From the NCBI GenBank assembly GCA_035771175.1, contig CM069603.1:29933308-29997307 (forward strand): 64,000 nucleotides of DNA, given 5' to 3'. The stretch is from Paratinospora sagittata (taxonomy: Eukaryota; Streptophyta; Magnoliopsida; Ranunculales; Menispermaceae). The translations under genes and the position numbers were made by a program. The notes under the pieces were generated by a model. That model worked only from the letters and a program-made list of their open reading frames with translations. It was not told the DNA's origin and made no database searches. This document shows, piece after piece, positions 48,637-60,700 of this stretch; position 1 is the stretch's first letter, and each line of letters opens with the position of its first letter.

Positions 48637-50268
48637 TGTTGGCCCAAATTAAACGTCCAAGAAGGGGGTGAATTGGACGAGTTGCAAGTTTTTAGCCTTT
48701 CAAAAATAAATCGAAAAGAAAGTAAGTAAAGTGCAATAGTAGAAATTGAAGCACACAAGATTTAACGTGGTTCGGTGCTGACGACCTATGTCCACGACTT
48801 GATTTTCCCGATCAAGATTTTTCCAAACCTCCCACTAATGGATCTTACTTCGAGGGTGAGGATCAAACTGGTTACAACACTTACTTCACAAGTGTAAGTC
48901 AACCTTTACAAGAGCCTAATCACTCAGCTCTTTCTCACTTGTGACCTCAATCACTTACAATACTTGCTAGAATACAAATACAACTTTTGAAGATGTTTTC
49001 TTACCAAGAACACTTCATATACTGACAGTTTAAAGCAATGGATAACCTCTGAAAACTTGCACAAAAGGGATAAAATGAAGAACTTGTTGAATAATGAGGT
49101 TATCTTCAAGACAGTTTGTAATTTTGATTCAATTCGAAACTTGTTTGTGCAATGCAAGAATCACGACTTTCTTCTCTTGAAACACTCTTTGGAAAGCTCG
49201 GTCTAACTGGCAAAAATCGTGTGCGTGTGTGTTTTTTTTGTTTCAAAATCATAGAAGTATCTTTTGTAAAAGGAGCAGTTGCAGGTTGAAAAACAAGAGA
49301 GTATGGATTAATTTGAATTCAAAACATTGTTTAATCTAAAGTAGTTATGGGCGTGCGAGAAAATAAGAATCATCCAAGTGTTAGTGGAGAATATTTCAAT
49401 TAGATAACCTGACAAATCTGCGCAAGGAATATAAAAATTGAACAAGTGGAAGTACCTACGTTTTTCTCGTCATAAATGTCAGATTTCTGTCTAAGGCAAT
49501 GATAGCGCGCTATCGGGCCTATTCATGATGCCCGATATTGGCCTATAGCGGGCTATCGATGCTCGATATGCTAAAAATCGAGAGTTTCTGATTTTCAGAA
49601 TTCATTGATAGTGCGCTATCGTCCATGATAACGCGTTATTGCCCTTTATACAACAAATAGAATTTCGCAATAGCTTGATAGCGAGTTATCATTAATGATA
49701 ACGCGTTATTACCTATTTTCCAAAAAATTAGAATTTTGGCAATCGACATGATAGCGTGCTATCATCAATGATAGTGCACTATTGCCTTCTGAAAAATTTG
49801 GCAATTGGCTGGATAACGGGCTATAGGGTCCTATAAAGCGTTATTGGTTCCTGGTTTTGGAAAAATCAATCTTTTGACATTCAAGAATCATTCCATTGAA
49901 TCAAAACTTTTTGATATAAAATTAAACACTTTTAAATCATTTAAAACTCATTGAGATTATGATTAAAACCTTTTGAAAAACATTTTGTCAAAATCAAATA
50001 CAAAATCGAAGTAATTTTGAAAACTTTGCAATTTAAAGAGTTTGATTGATTAAGATGTTACCCTACACACCTAAGATCAAACTAATGCATTACATATAAA
50101 ATTTGTCGTCGTTTTTCAAGCTTGATCTTGGTAGTCTCTTCGACAGCTACTATTTGATGTGTTCTTGACGAATTAGCTGTAACACTTAGAGAAACAATGC
50201 AAGTGATATCATGTGGTTTGTAATTATCAAAATACCGAGATACCGACGTAAGGAGCATTGGTCCTACA
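48637..50268 (+). mobile_element. Solo LTR J
   Basis: 1632 bp, TGTTGGCCCAAATTAAACG...GGTCCTACA. A perfect 5-bp target duplication aataa lies at 48632-48636 and 50269-50273. Its head (gtccaagaagggggtgaatt) and general layout match I-1 and I-2, but the palindrome array has another sequence. No coding capacity. Confidence 0.85.
49501..49846. repeat. Array of GATAGCGCGCTATC palindromes in J
   Basis: A perfect 14-bp palindrome at 49501, variants near 49543, then pairs at 49607/49627, 49677/49697, 49750/49770 and 49812/49831. Within each pair the spacing is 19-20 bp; the pairs recur about every 70 bp. Confidence 0.95.
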
Positions 50269-50352
50269 AATAAGATTAGGGTTAGGCAATGTCCTTAAAA
50301 CAAAAACGTGTTCTCACTAAGTTTAAAATATTTTTTTATTATAAGGACATTG

Positions 50353-51801
50353 TGTCACACCCCGCCCAGACGCGCCTAAACCGGCGGGACACTCACGGAC
50401 GGGGGGCGAATGCATTATAACAATAACTAAGTGCGCGGAAACACGATTAAGTACAAGTCTGATTTCATTAATTTCAGAATATATTTGTACATGAAATAGT
50501 TAAGGGAACAGTCTCCCAAAATCCCCAATTAATAATACAAAGGGTACAAAATGTGGGCCCAAAAACCTGCACCCAGTCCACCCTAATCTCCTGTGAAAAA
50601 TTGGATAACAACGGGGTGAGCTACACGCTCAGTGGGTAACATAGTTCGTGAATATAACAATTAATAAAGCAAACTTCATAATCAAATATCTTAAATACAC
50701 ATCAGAGCGTCATAATCAATCCAACATGTATGTATGCATGACACCGTCTCGTATTGGTTTGATGATTGTACATCGCCTGAGTTCATGTACAGATGTTCCT
50801 CCCCAGGAGTAGTCGGGTTCTCATTGTACGTCCCTCCTCAGGAACGACGCTCTGGATTCACGTACAGATGTCCCTCCCCAGGAGTAGTCAGGTTCACATT
50901 GTACGTCCCTCTCCAGAGAAATATAATGAATAGCAAGCATTGCTTCTAACTATTCTATGAATCATAAACCACGTACGTCCCTAGGTGGTGCTATGTATAA
51001 TGCCAATGCATGAACTGGTCCGGTCTTTACTTAACATTTAGACAGGATTTGGCAACGTCTGGTGATCCTTATCAGGGTCGGTATCACTACGTGCAAGGTT
51101 AGGACATTCAGTATTACTTGTATAAGCTGATAGCTTTCAAATAAGACCAACCAGAGCAGTCTCCAGTTGAAAGGTGAGACACGAGGTCTACTTAAATACC
51201 AATCGTCTAGAGCAGCACGCTGCCTCCCGTTCACTATTTAAAGTTACTGAGGACAAGACTGAGTCTGGTTGAGCTAGATTGACCACTAGTTCGGCATAAC
51301 AACAGTGTAATACATGAACTCCAAATATACAGGCATAAGTATGACAAGTATAAACATTATATGCAAGAATGCAGTGTAAATAAATAGTAGACATAATGAT
51401 AAATGAATGTAAACTTTAATAAAAGTTATAAGACACGCAAACTATGTTTCGTTCCCCACCTTCAGATAAAAACTCCTTTGAAAATTGGCGCCTTCCCCCG
51501 GGCAGAACCGCGTTGTACCGCACAGAGAGTCTCGGAAAAATAGTCTCAAAAGAGAAGACAAAAACTCAAAATGAGTGAAAGAGATAAGGAAAATCACAAG
51601 GAGAAGTGATTTTGGTGTGAGAAATGAGGAAGGGGAGGGGTTCCTTAAATAGGAAAAATGGCACCTGAAGGTTCGGGCGTTGCGCCTGGCTATTACACAT
51701 TGGCTTGAGATGATGGATACTCACGCCCCGATTAGGTGACCTAAGCAACTTTCACTTCATTATAGTGCACGTAATTAGGTCAGAAAAATCGGGGTGTGAC
51801 A
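50353..51801 (-). mobile_element. Solo LTR H
   Basis: 1449 bp with ends TGTCACACCCCG and CGGGGTGTGACA, which are 12-bp inverted repeats of each other and like the foldback element ends. It contains the ggggtgagctac block (near 50613) common to the gypsy LTRs. The flanks cattg and tttag do not match. A 75-bp tandem unit (gtacagatgtccctcccc) occurs twice, from 50787 and 50862. No coding capacity. Confidence 0.7.
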
Positions 51802-51828
51802 TTTAGTTACTAAAAAAAAAAAAATTAG

Positions 51829-53875
51829 TATTGCGACCCCCTTCGTAGAGTGATATCACGACCGGTACAAAATACCACATACACCGTACCTAGATGTATA
51901 TGATACTTTGTCAGCCTTTCTCGTACAATCAACCTGGATATAAGCATTATATCACAATATCATATCACATTCTGTATTTCCCATAAAATAGGAATATTTC
52001 TACTTAGCATTTACATAGATCATTCTTTTATCATTTTCAAACCTAACATACCATCATCATAACCATTTACATCGTAAAGTAGTGAGTTTATAAGTTCCAT
52101 GTCAAACTCCCACACTCATCTAAGTGATAACTATATACATAACTTTGTGATACATATACAAACATAGTTCAAAATACATAAGTTTCCATCTTCTCAAACC
52201 ATACATACATATCAAAGTAGAAGAGCCCACCTACTCTTCTCTCGCTTTCCCTTTGCCCGTTGGGTATTTTCCTGAAATTCTTGAGAAGAAGTGTGAGCTA
52301 CGACAAGTTTAGTGAATATTTTCTAACCGTGACATTATATATGCATTTATAAAACCATGCTTATTCACATCATACCAAATCATGTAAGCATCATTTAACC
52401 ATACATACATTCTCAAGAACTAGTTTTCATGCACTCATTTTCTAGAACATGCAAGATTTCATTAAAACTCACATTCATATCCCTCCTTCTAAGTAATAGA
52501 GCTGGTACTAACCCCTTATTATGCACCGATAAGGTTAAACTCTGACCCTCTCATTACTCATTTCCAATTCCAAATCATTTCTAGGGTCTTATCCCTAATT
52601 AGGACAGTCCACAAAGCTCATGAATACTTCAGCAGTCATTCATGCGAGATATAATTCCTAATAAAATGATTTTCATGTTTTAACTTGCTCCTGCAAGTCT
52701 AAAACGTGCTCCATATTCCAAAAATCATTTCATGAATTCGAATCAATGCAACACATATATCCATAATTAGCATGCTTAATATTCAATTCAATTCATATAT
52801 ATAATGTCAAATAGAATAACCAAAGCAAAGAAATACTCACAATGGATACCGGTCCTAGCACAAAATTACCCTTTTTACTCAACTACTATACCAGCAGCTC
52901 ACCAATTTCCAAGTAACCCACACCAGAATTCAGCAAATTTACAATGTACAATATGTAATTATCACAATGAAATCACATTCAATAAAAATCCACACAAAAC
53001 TTTACTCTAAACCCTTCCCAAACCCTCAATTGCTTCAACAGCAGTTGGGTTTGGCATGCCCACGATTCATCATCAATTTCTTTATAAATCAACATGTCAT
53101 AAACCCAACTTCCATCAAAGATTCATTTGGAACCATAATTAACATTCAACCCCCATGAATTGGACACAACCCATATTTTCTCAAGTCGTCCAATCCTTCA
53201 CCAAAATCATCCAAATTCAGGTATGATGAACAACTTGAAGAAAGGAAAAGATTGCATAAATTTAAGCAAAGAAGAACTCACCTTAGTCCGCCAAATTAGC
53301 AACCCTAGCCCCGTTCTCCTTCTTCCCTTCGTTTCTCCTCTCTTTTCTAAACAAAAACAACTCAAATAAGCTAAAAATGAGAGAAGATTTCGTTTTATAA
53401 GTGGCTAAACTGCCACACCGACCATTCTAAAAAATTTGTCAAAAGGCCTAGGAGCGTGCTTCTCCTGATCAGGAGCGCGCTCCTCCTTGCCTAGAAAACA
53501 AATTCCTCTCTGGTATCTCAAGGAGCATGCTGCTCCCTTCTATGAGCACATTTTTATCCCAATTCCAGAAAAATAAATCATTTTATTTTCCACCACTACA
53601 GCGCGCTGCCACTTAAACCTATAATTCCTACTCTCTATCTGCCACCACTAGAGCGTGCTTCTTCCTTTGGGAACGCGCTCCTAATGTCTAGACTACAAAT
53701 TTTTTTAAGTTTCACACCATGAATGCCATATCTAGGGTCTCAGGGTCCCTACAATACTAGGATACACACAATTATAGTATTCTAAGGTCGTCTACGTATG
53801 TATATGTATATAAATACGTCTGACAATATGTACAAGTCAAAGTATACGTTTGACTTACAAGTATGGGGTGTTACA
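51829..53875 (-). mobile_element. Solo LTR G (same family as E1)
   Basis: 2047 bp, uninterrupted: minus strand TGTAACACCCCATAC...GGGGGTCGCAATA. Flanks are attag (51824-51828) and attaa (53876-53880), one mismatch. It aligns with E1 throughout and serves to define E1's full length. It has the palindrome array near 53450-53700, including a perfect AGGAGCGCGCTCCT at 53471-53484. No coding capacity. Confidence 0.85.
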
Positions 53876-53889
53876 ATTAAAAGGTGGGA

Positions 53890-53960
53890 AGAGGTTCGGC
53901 CACCAAGGGCCAAACCATCACGGCGGAAAGCTTGCCACTATGGCAAGCTTCCACCGGCTT
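53890..53960. repeat. Palindromes in the right end of the second MULE
   Basis: ggttcggcc...gggccaaacc at 53892-53915 and ggaaagcttgcc...ggcaagcttcc at about 53927-53953, the same two classes as at 37.34-37.39 kb. Confidence 0.75.
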
Positions 53961-54392
53961 TTTTTCACTCAAAAAGACATGTATATGATCCATTTCATGA
54001 ATGAAATTGAATGGAAACCACAAAAAGAATAAAAATATATATTTCTTACTGAATTGGTGGATCAAACAACCAAAATCTTTTGAAGAAGAACGAGTAACGT
54101 GTTGGTCTCTTGAAGGGAGGGAGAAATGGCAATGGGAGAAGAAAATAGTGGGAAAAGAAGAGAGGGAGAAAAAAATGGTGGAAAATATATGACTTTGGAG
54201 TTTAGGGATAAGGTTTTATGAAGAAAAAAATGATGGAAAGAAGAAACGGTGGGGACGAGAAGAAGATGGGAAGAATAGTTTAGGATTTTTTGATTTTTGG
54301 GGTGGGGTAATAATAGTATTGGTATTTTAGGTGGGGTAAACTTAGCATTGAGGGTGATGATAGGAGCTAAGTGGGTTCAAATAGAAGCCCTC

Positions 54393-54595
54393 CCTATTTT
54401 CTTGGAAATTTAAAGCGAAAGCCATGGTGACTCCAATAACCCACATTTCGTTAGCCAATAAAATGATCTGGCGGTAAGTTTTAAGCTTTGCACATATGAC
54501 ATCAAATCCCCAACCAATACCAAAACCCCGACTAGAGCAACGCTTCTACTCTAAAAACCTATCTTTTCTTCTTCTGCTTCTTCGTCTCTCTCGCC
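54393..54595 (+). promoter_or_regulatory. UBA2 promoter and 5' leader
   Basis: Only about 200 bp separate the MULE end from the UBA2 start codon. The last 60 bp are CT-rich (ttttcttcttctgcttcttc), typical of plant leaders. A ccaataaaatg block at 54456 could include a CCAAT box. No clear TATA box, so the core promoter may lie partly in MULE-derived DNA. Confidence 0.4.
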
Positions 54596-55840
54596 ATGCC
54601 GAGCCAGAGGACGAAGCAGAGAAAAAACGTCAGAAACAACAAACGCCGAAAGCTCGGTCTCAAAAACCCGTCAAAAAAGAATCTCCCCAAAACCCTATCC
54701 ACCTCCAAAACCCCACCACCTGACTCCTCCGATTCCAACAACATCCAAACCCTCCTCGAACCCTACTCCAAAGACCAAATCCTCGAATTCCTCATCGACG
54801 CCGCTGTAAACGATTCATCAGTCCTCAATCGCATCCACCAGATCGCCGACAGCGACGTCTCCCACCGCAAGATCTTCGTCTACGGCCTCGGCTGGGACAC
54901 CACGCATCAAACCCTAACCTCCGCCTTCCAATCCCACGGAGAAATCGAAGACTGCAAGGTCGTCGTCGATCGCAACACCGGAAAAGCCAAGGGCTACGGA
55001 TTCGTTCTCTTCAGGTCGCGAATTGGCGCCGTGAATGCCCTGAAGCAGCCGCAGAAGAAGATCGGAAATCGCGTCGCGTCGTGCCAGTTGGCGTCCATCG
55101 GGCCGTTTTCGCCGGGGCAGAGCCAGGACTCAATGGCGAGGAAGATTTATGTGAGTAATGTTCACGCGGATGCGGATGCGGGGAAACTTAGGATTTTTTT
55201 TGGGAAGTTTGGGGAGATTGAGACGGGGCCGCTAGGGTTTGATGTGGTGATGGGGAAGTCAAGAGGGTTCGCGCTTTTCGTGTATAAGACTGTTGAAGGG
55301 GCGAAGAAGGCGCTCGAAGAGCCGTATAAGATGTTTGAAGGGCATCAGTTGAATTGCCAGAGAGCGTCGGAGAGTAAGAACAAAGGTGTTGTAATGCAGA
55401 TGCAGCAGCATCAGCAGCAAGGGCAGCAGCAGCAGCCGATTGTGCAAGCGCCAATGTTGGCTGCAGTGGCTGCGGCGCAGAATTTGGCGTTGTTTGGGCA
55501 GCATCCGAGTCTTAATCCCGCCTATAATGCGTTGGCGATGAATGTGAATGCGTTGATGGCGGCGGGGGGTTTGAATTCGAGTGTGATTCAATCGGGTCAG
55601 ATTGCAGGTAGGTCAATTGGGGGTTCTACAGGTGGATTAGGGGCATATGGGTATGGTGGGTCTCATGGGTTGGTTGGATTAGGGGGTAATTCGTCCATTC
55701 TTGAGGCTCATGGGTCTTTGAATCCTGCTTTGCAAGGGTTGCAATCGTATGATGGTTCGCAATTTGGGCAGTCGTCCTCTTCTTCGAGGACTCTAGGCGC
55801 TGGTGGGTCTTTGCCTGGCTATTCATCTTACTTGTGGTAA
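54596..55840 (+). CDS. UBA2-type (UBP1-associated protein 2) RNA-binding protein, two RRMs
   Basis: Single open exon of 414 codons. A basic N-terminus (KQRKNVRNNKRRK, about 7-19) is a likely nuclear signal. RRM1 is about 91-167 (RNP2 KIFVYGLGW, RNP1 KGYGFVLF), RRM2 about 182-257 (RNP2 KIYVSNV, RNP1 SRGFALFV). Then follow a Gln-rich run (about 269-281) and a Gly/Ser/Ala-rich low-complexity tail ending SLPGYSSYLW. This layout, with the LEPYSKDQILEFLIDAA segment before RRM1, is that of plant UBA2A/B-like nuclear proteins, which bind U-rich mRNA regions and work with UBP1 in RNA stability and stress responses. The first ATG of the open frame is used. The stop TAA overlaps a possible splice donor (TG/GTAAAA). 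GC content is well above the surroundings, as expected for a real gene. Confidence 0.95.
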   Translation: MPSQRTKQRKNVRNNKRRKLGLKNPSKKNLPKTLSTSKTPPPDSSDSNNIQTLLEPYSKDQILEFLIDAAVNDSSVLNRIHQIADSDVSHRKIFVYGLGWDTTHQTLTSAFQSHGEIEDCKVVVDRNTGKAKGYGFVLFRSRIGAVNALKQPQKKIGNRVASCQLASIGPFSPGQSQDSMARKIYVSNVHADADAGKLRIFFGKFGEIETGPLGFDVVMGKSRGFALFVYKTVEGAKKALEEPYKMFEGHQLNCQRASESKNKGVVMQMQQHQQQGQQQQPIVQAPMLAAVAAAQNLALFGQHPSLNPAYNALAMNVNALMAAGGLNSSVIQSGQIAGRSIGGSTGGLGAYGYGGSHGLVGLGGNSSILEAHGSLNPALQGLQSYDGSQFGQSSSSSRTLGAGGSLPGYSSYLW

Positions 55841-57222
55841 AATCTTTCCTGACCTGTTTTAATTTTTTAATTTTTTCTAGTTTATTTAATTTTTTTTTTT
55901 ATCCTTTTTTTTTTGCATTTTATTTTAATTTATTTGGTAATGATTTATCAAATTACGAGTTGGGTTTTTGCTTTTTAAGTTTGTCTTGATTTCATGTTTT
56001 TCTCAATGAATAGCTGGGGTATTCACTTCAGTTTTATGGCTCTGGCTCTTGGATTTTATTATTTTATGTATTTCGTTAATTGATGCTTCATTCTTTTAAG
56101 CTTTTTTCTTCTCTCTCTTCTTCTTTCTTTCTTTTTTCTTCTTCTTTGTTTTCTTTTGGAGGGGGGAAGGGTGCTTATTTCATTGTTGCCATACTTTTGC
56201 CTGAAATATGGATAACTTCTCATCATTTTTCACCCCATTGTGTTTTATTTTTTTTATTTTTTTTAGAAGTTTTGTTATGTTTTCTACACAGCATTTTGAT
56301 TTGCGTAGTTATGGCTTATTTGACATGCTTATTACTTGTTTGGTATGTCACTTTTCATTTTCTCTTTAATTTGGTTCCATTTTTACTTAATTGTTTGACT
56401 AGAACTGTAGTTACTTAGTATTAATCATTTGATTTTTGGAATGCTTTAGCTTTTAATGTATAAATAAGTTCATAAGTATAACTTACTCTTGCTTTTCTAT
56501 TTCAAGTTAATATGCATTTAATGTCTTTATTTCTTCTTTTGCTTTTCTATTTCAAGTCAATATGCATTTAATATCTTTATTTATTTTTCTTTCACTCATG
56601 ACTTTTAACCATCAATCCTAGAACTTATAAATTGAGGCATATAGTACTGAAGGTGGTTAGCTATATGAGTCCTTGAGCAATGTTATCAATGTTACGGGGA
56701 TAGAGCTTGAAAGGAGAGTGATAAAAAAAGAGAAATATGTGGTTCAATAATTGGAAAACTAGCATTATCATGTCCTTGTTCTTCCTGCTTCTATTATGTA
56801 AAAGAGTGGGGATGTTCTTGGGATACAAGGGGGTATGAGTAACTCATGAACACCATAAGCTTTTGGGTTGGATGTTGGTCTTTAAGTGCTGCCAAAGCTA
56901 GTGTGCTGGATGTTCAGACGTATGTTCTGAATAGTCTTAATTTAATTGCTGAAATTCATCATCCATACCTATGTGCAATTGCAGTATGAAAGTGGCCACT
57001 CCCTTCCATTTAACACAATTCTTTTAGTAATATCCTCATTATTTTATCCATTTCAGCTTCTCTCAAAGCAATTGGGGAAATAAGTTTTGTAAAAGTGATG
57101 GATCAACAAATTTTTTTATGACTTTTCAATTTTCATTTTCCCTGAGTTTTGTCAAGGTGTTGCCTAGACATATATTAGCCCATTTCAATCGGCAAATGTT
57201 GACATTTGATTCAATATTTCAG
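55841..57222 (+). other. 3' region of UBA2, T-rich
   Basis: No convincing coding region. The plus strand is strongly T-rich, like plant introns and 3' UTRs. UBA2 genes in other plants can carry introns in the 3' UTR, so part of this may be transcribed. A 50-bp tandem duplication (gcttttctatttcaag at 56491 and 56541) is present. The 112-codon frame at 56080-56418 is hydrophobic low-complexity translation of T-rich DNA. Confidence 0.45.
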
Positions 57223-57744
57223 CAGTGTTTTTAAGGCGTCGCCTAGGCGCAGTGCTAGGCAGGCAGTAGGGGTTTATGCAAATATTTAAAAAGTTTAGGG
57301 CAGTCTCTCTAATTTAAAAAAAAAAAAAGCTTTAAAAGCATAAACCCCCCTTTCTACAGTAAACCCTCAGACCTCTCTTCCCTAAGCCTATTCTTTCCAT
57401 TTGCTTTGACCAAGAAACGTCGTCGAAATCTCCAGAGGCCGTCGACGACTCTTCAACGACTGATATTTGCTACCCAACAATTTGTGGACATGATTTTAAT
57501 TAATATGAAGTATTTTTTACTATTTTATGAAAATTTAACATTCATTATAGAATATAGTTAGATATATAAAATTTTGTATATGAACTTTTTTAGGGACCTG
57601 TAATTAATTAATTAATTATCTAGGTATCTATAAATAAATATATATTTTTTTATCTCCTAAGCCACGTTTAGGCTTCGTCTAGGTTACGTCTCGCCTAGAC
57701 AGGGCAAATCCCCTAGACATCTCCTTGGCATCTTGAAAACACTA
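57223..57744. mobile_element. hAT-type MITE with 8-bp target duplication
   Basis: 522 bp. The left end is CAGTGTTTTTAAGGCG and the right end complement TAGTGTTTTCAAGATG, the CAGTG start usual for hAT elements. Flanks are tatttcag (57215-57222) and gatttcag (57745-57752), 7 of 8 identical. Both sub-ends carry CGCCTAGGCG-type sequence. No transposase. Confidence 0.75.
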
Positions 57745-57752
57745 GATTTCAG

Positions 57753-60700
57753 TTCTACTCTTTATTAGATCATTATTATTTTTTAATCAATCCCCTTTGT
57801 ATTTTTCTATTTCATATTATTTTGAACTAACCATACATACAGTTAAGTTATTCATCCTGATGCTGAAGATCTTGATGTGTAAAATTAGATCTTTTGATGC
57901 CCAAAATTAGCTCAATGCGCTGATGACATTCACTGCGGATGCCATTTGCTTACCCCTGGGAGAAATTGGGGCCAGCCTAAGTCAGCCATTGTTTGGTTCT
58001 CACCCAATTCCATACTACCCAAGCATATAGCCAAAGAAATTATGTTTGCAATGTTTTGGTTATGGCGGCTATGCCATTTTGGTTTTTGCTCAAGGCTATT
58101 GCATCGTGCATTCACTGTCATTGAAGTTGCATTTCCAATAAATTAACACAATCAAATTGGCTTGTGTGGGCATGGGTGGCTTGACTATTGTGTCATGGAT
58201 GAGTTTCAAATGAGTTGGTTGTGTAGGCTTTGTATCCCCTGTATGTCACATATTCTTTTATTGTTAGTTCAAGCGTGCTGGGGTTGATTATTTGTTTTCT
58301 TCATCCATTATTTATTTGTAGTTTAATTATTTTTTACGGAAAGAACCAGATATTGGTACATCCTTCTTTCATAGCTTATTTGCATAGAAATGGATATGTA
58401 ATTATATTTTGTAATTGTACATCTTTTTATTGTCAATTTGTTGGGGCTTCTCCTTCCAATCTATTAATTTTATTGTTCATCTAGAGTTTCCTTGTATCGT
58501 TTATGGTTAATATCTTCCTACTAAAATTGCTTTCTTTGTTTGGTTTTTTTTTTTTCAATAAATTCCCTGCTGCTTATATACACCATTTACCTTTTAGATA
58601 TGTTATCTTTGACTTATGTTCTTGCCAGTCTCTTGGTACAGTCAGCCACCTATCTTCAATTTTTTTAATTTTACTGTGCTTCCATGTTTTCATGGGCAAC
58701 TCATTTCAATCATTGAGACTTTTAGTCCAAGTTGCTTGAGGGTGATGAAAGTATATACGGGAAATACTCTCTTTTGTAACTTGTGTGGAGGCTTTAAATG
58801 AGATTGAAATGAACTAGTAGCATTCATGGTGGTCAAGAGGTCGGTGTTCTAATGGGTTTAGTAGTCATTACAATGGCGTGGGATTTGTTTAGTTTTGTTG
58901 GGGATCAAACATCTATTATGTTTCCAGAAGACCAGTTTTACCTTTATTATATTTTGTGCTCTCTCTATTTTTGTTTCTTTTCTTTCTTTTTTTTGTACTT
59001 TTATTGGCGAAGGTTGTTTTATAGCTCCTACCTCCTATCTTGCTCTCTAGCTCTTACTCTTGCTTTGAGGGCATTGATTTTTCTACCAATGAATAAAAAT
59101 GAGATGGTACTATTTGAATCAATGTTTGCCAACTTAAGATATTATGGACACTGATGTATGGAAATTTTGCTTTAGTTAAACTTTTAATATTGACCTTAAA
59201 AGGGGGAGGGGAGCAGCGTAAGGACTATTATCAACTGTTAGTGCTGTGAAGATGCCATTATCTCATGATTCTCTTTTTCTAGCAAAATAAAAATGTTGAA
59301 GGTGTGGAATTTCAATATTAAAGGACTGCTTAGCCAAAATTATTTATGAAAGACATCTCTTGATCCTTTCAGTCTCATACAATGTCATCATGAAAGCATG
59401 AAAAATCTGTATATTTCCTCCTGTAATGTGTGTTTCAATTTGCTATTTGTATCAAAATGTTACTTGCTACTACATTATTTTGATAAATGTAACCACACCT
59501 TGTTTTTCTAATTCTAAATTTCTAATCATGCTTTATTTGGTTTAATCAACTGTAAGATTTGCTTATTTATTTATTTTGGAGGATGGTTGATTTACAGAGT
59601 TTTTTCCCCCTTATGTTGTTGGTGTTTTTGAAATTTTGATAGATTTAATGTCTGAAAATACAGTTCTGGTTTTGAACTGCAAATTATGATCGCATAGAGG
59701 GTTTAACAGTTCTTATTTAATTCAATTTTTATTTAAAGTCTTTGTATTTATGGTCTTCTTTGCTAGTTTTTTTTTTTAAACCTATGTTTCAAAGACATCG
59801 TGTTTTGGGCTGTCCATTTTTATGTATGAGTTTGTTTGGGTCCTGGTGGGCCTCTTCATTGGTTGCATATATGTTAAGTTAGTCGGCAACTCTTTTATTC
59901 CTGTTTTTAAATAAATTTGGGGGGCTTATTGTCCTAGCGAAAGTTGATAGGGTCAGAACCTTGATGGATTTTTAGGCTTTTTTTAATTTTCTTTTACGTC
60001 AATTACCAAAACGAGACTCCAAGCAAGATTCATGGTCTAATCTTCTTTTTATGAGTTAATTAGGTTAAATCTGAGGAAGGTAATAGGGGTGAATCCTCCC
60101 TTGAAATTCATTTTCCAGGTTTGCTCAAAGTCATCTTTTAGAGACTCCAAGTAAGTGTTCACAGTCTAGGAAGAAGCACAGTTATGGGGCCTTTGGAAGG
60201 AACCTGAATAATTTTCTGATTAAGTATTTCTCTGATCTCCTATCTAGCTGGTGCGTTTAAGTTTGGAATTGTCTTCAGTTTCAGGCTGGCTCAAATTCCA
60301 ATATGGAATCACAATGAAAGCTGGGCACTAGCATGAGTGGACTTCTTCTTAAACTAAGATCAAGAAGGAAATAAGTTGTTGGTTTAGTTGTTCATTGCTG
60401 TAGGCTGTAGGCTGTAGGCATGTCTTTTCTGTGATCATTGATCACCCTATCAATGCCAGAAAGAATGGTGTGCTAACTCCTTTGGTCACCCCAACTGTTG
60501 AGGTTGACTACTCTCCTTTCACATTGTACTTCCCTCTCTTCATAGCAAAGTAAGATAAATAAATTTGAAATTAGAAAAATGTAAAATCATATGAATCACT
60601 TGCGTTATAAAATGTATTTTCCTTGCTGAGTTGCTGCATCTCTAAAAGTTTATTGTCTTTAAAATATAATAATTTATCCCAATACATGGGATTTTTGCCT

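Larger units (their letters stand above)
46746..54392 (+). mobile_element. Second MULE, gutted and filled with LTRs
   Basis: The left end is GAGGGCTGCTATTTGAACCC, with about 400 bp of terminal/leader sequence like the first MULE, a donor near 47144, palindromes at 47214-47321, acceptor TTTCAG near 47449, and the first 14 codons of the transposase (ATG at 47471, MVVDHTEQYTPNIA). The frame then breaks off at 47512. The right end, complement GAGGGCTTCTATTTGAACCC, is at 54392. Flanking 9-mers agree only partly (a shared tattt), so pairing of these two ends is likely but unproven. The interior holds LTRs K, J, H and G. Confidence 0.65.

Noticed and set aside
50353..51801. Solo LTR H treated as a foldback element
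   Set aside because: It shares only the 12-bp ends with the foldback family; its interior is not palindromic and contains the gypsy-LTR block.
50347..51803. acatt as a target duplication for H
   Set aside because: It would cut into the TG...CA ends; kept as an unresolved border instead.
46737..54401. 9-bp target duplication of the second MULE
   Set aside because: The flanking 9-mers share only about five bases, so the pairing of the two ends is not proven by them.
55188..55826. Minus-strand frames across the UBA2 gene
   Set aside because: Shadows of the UBA2 coding strand; no family features.
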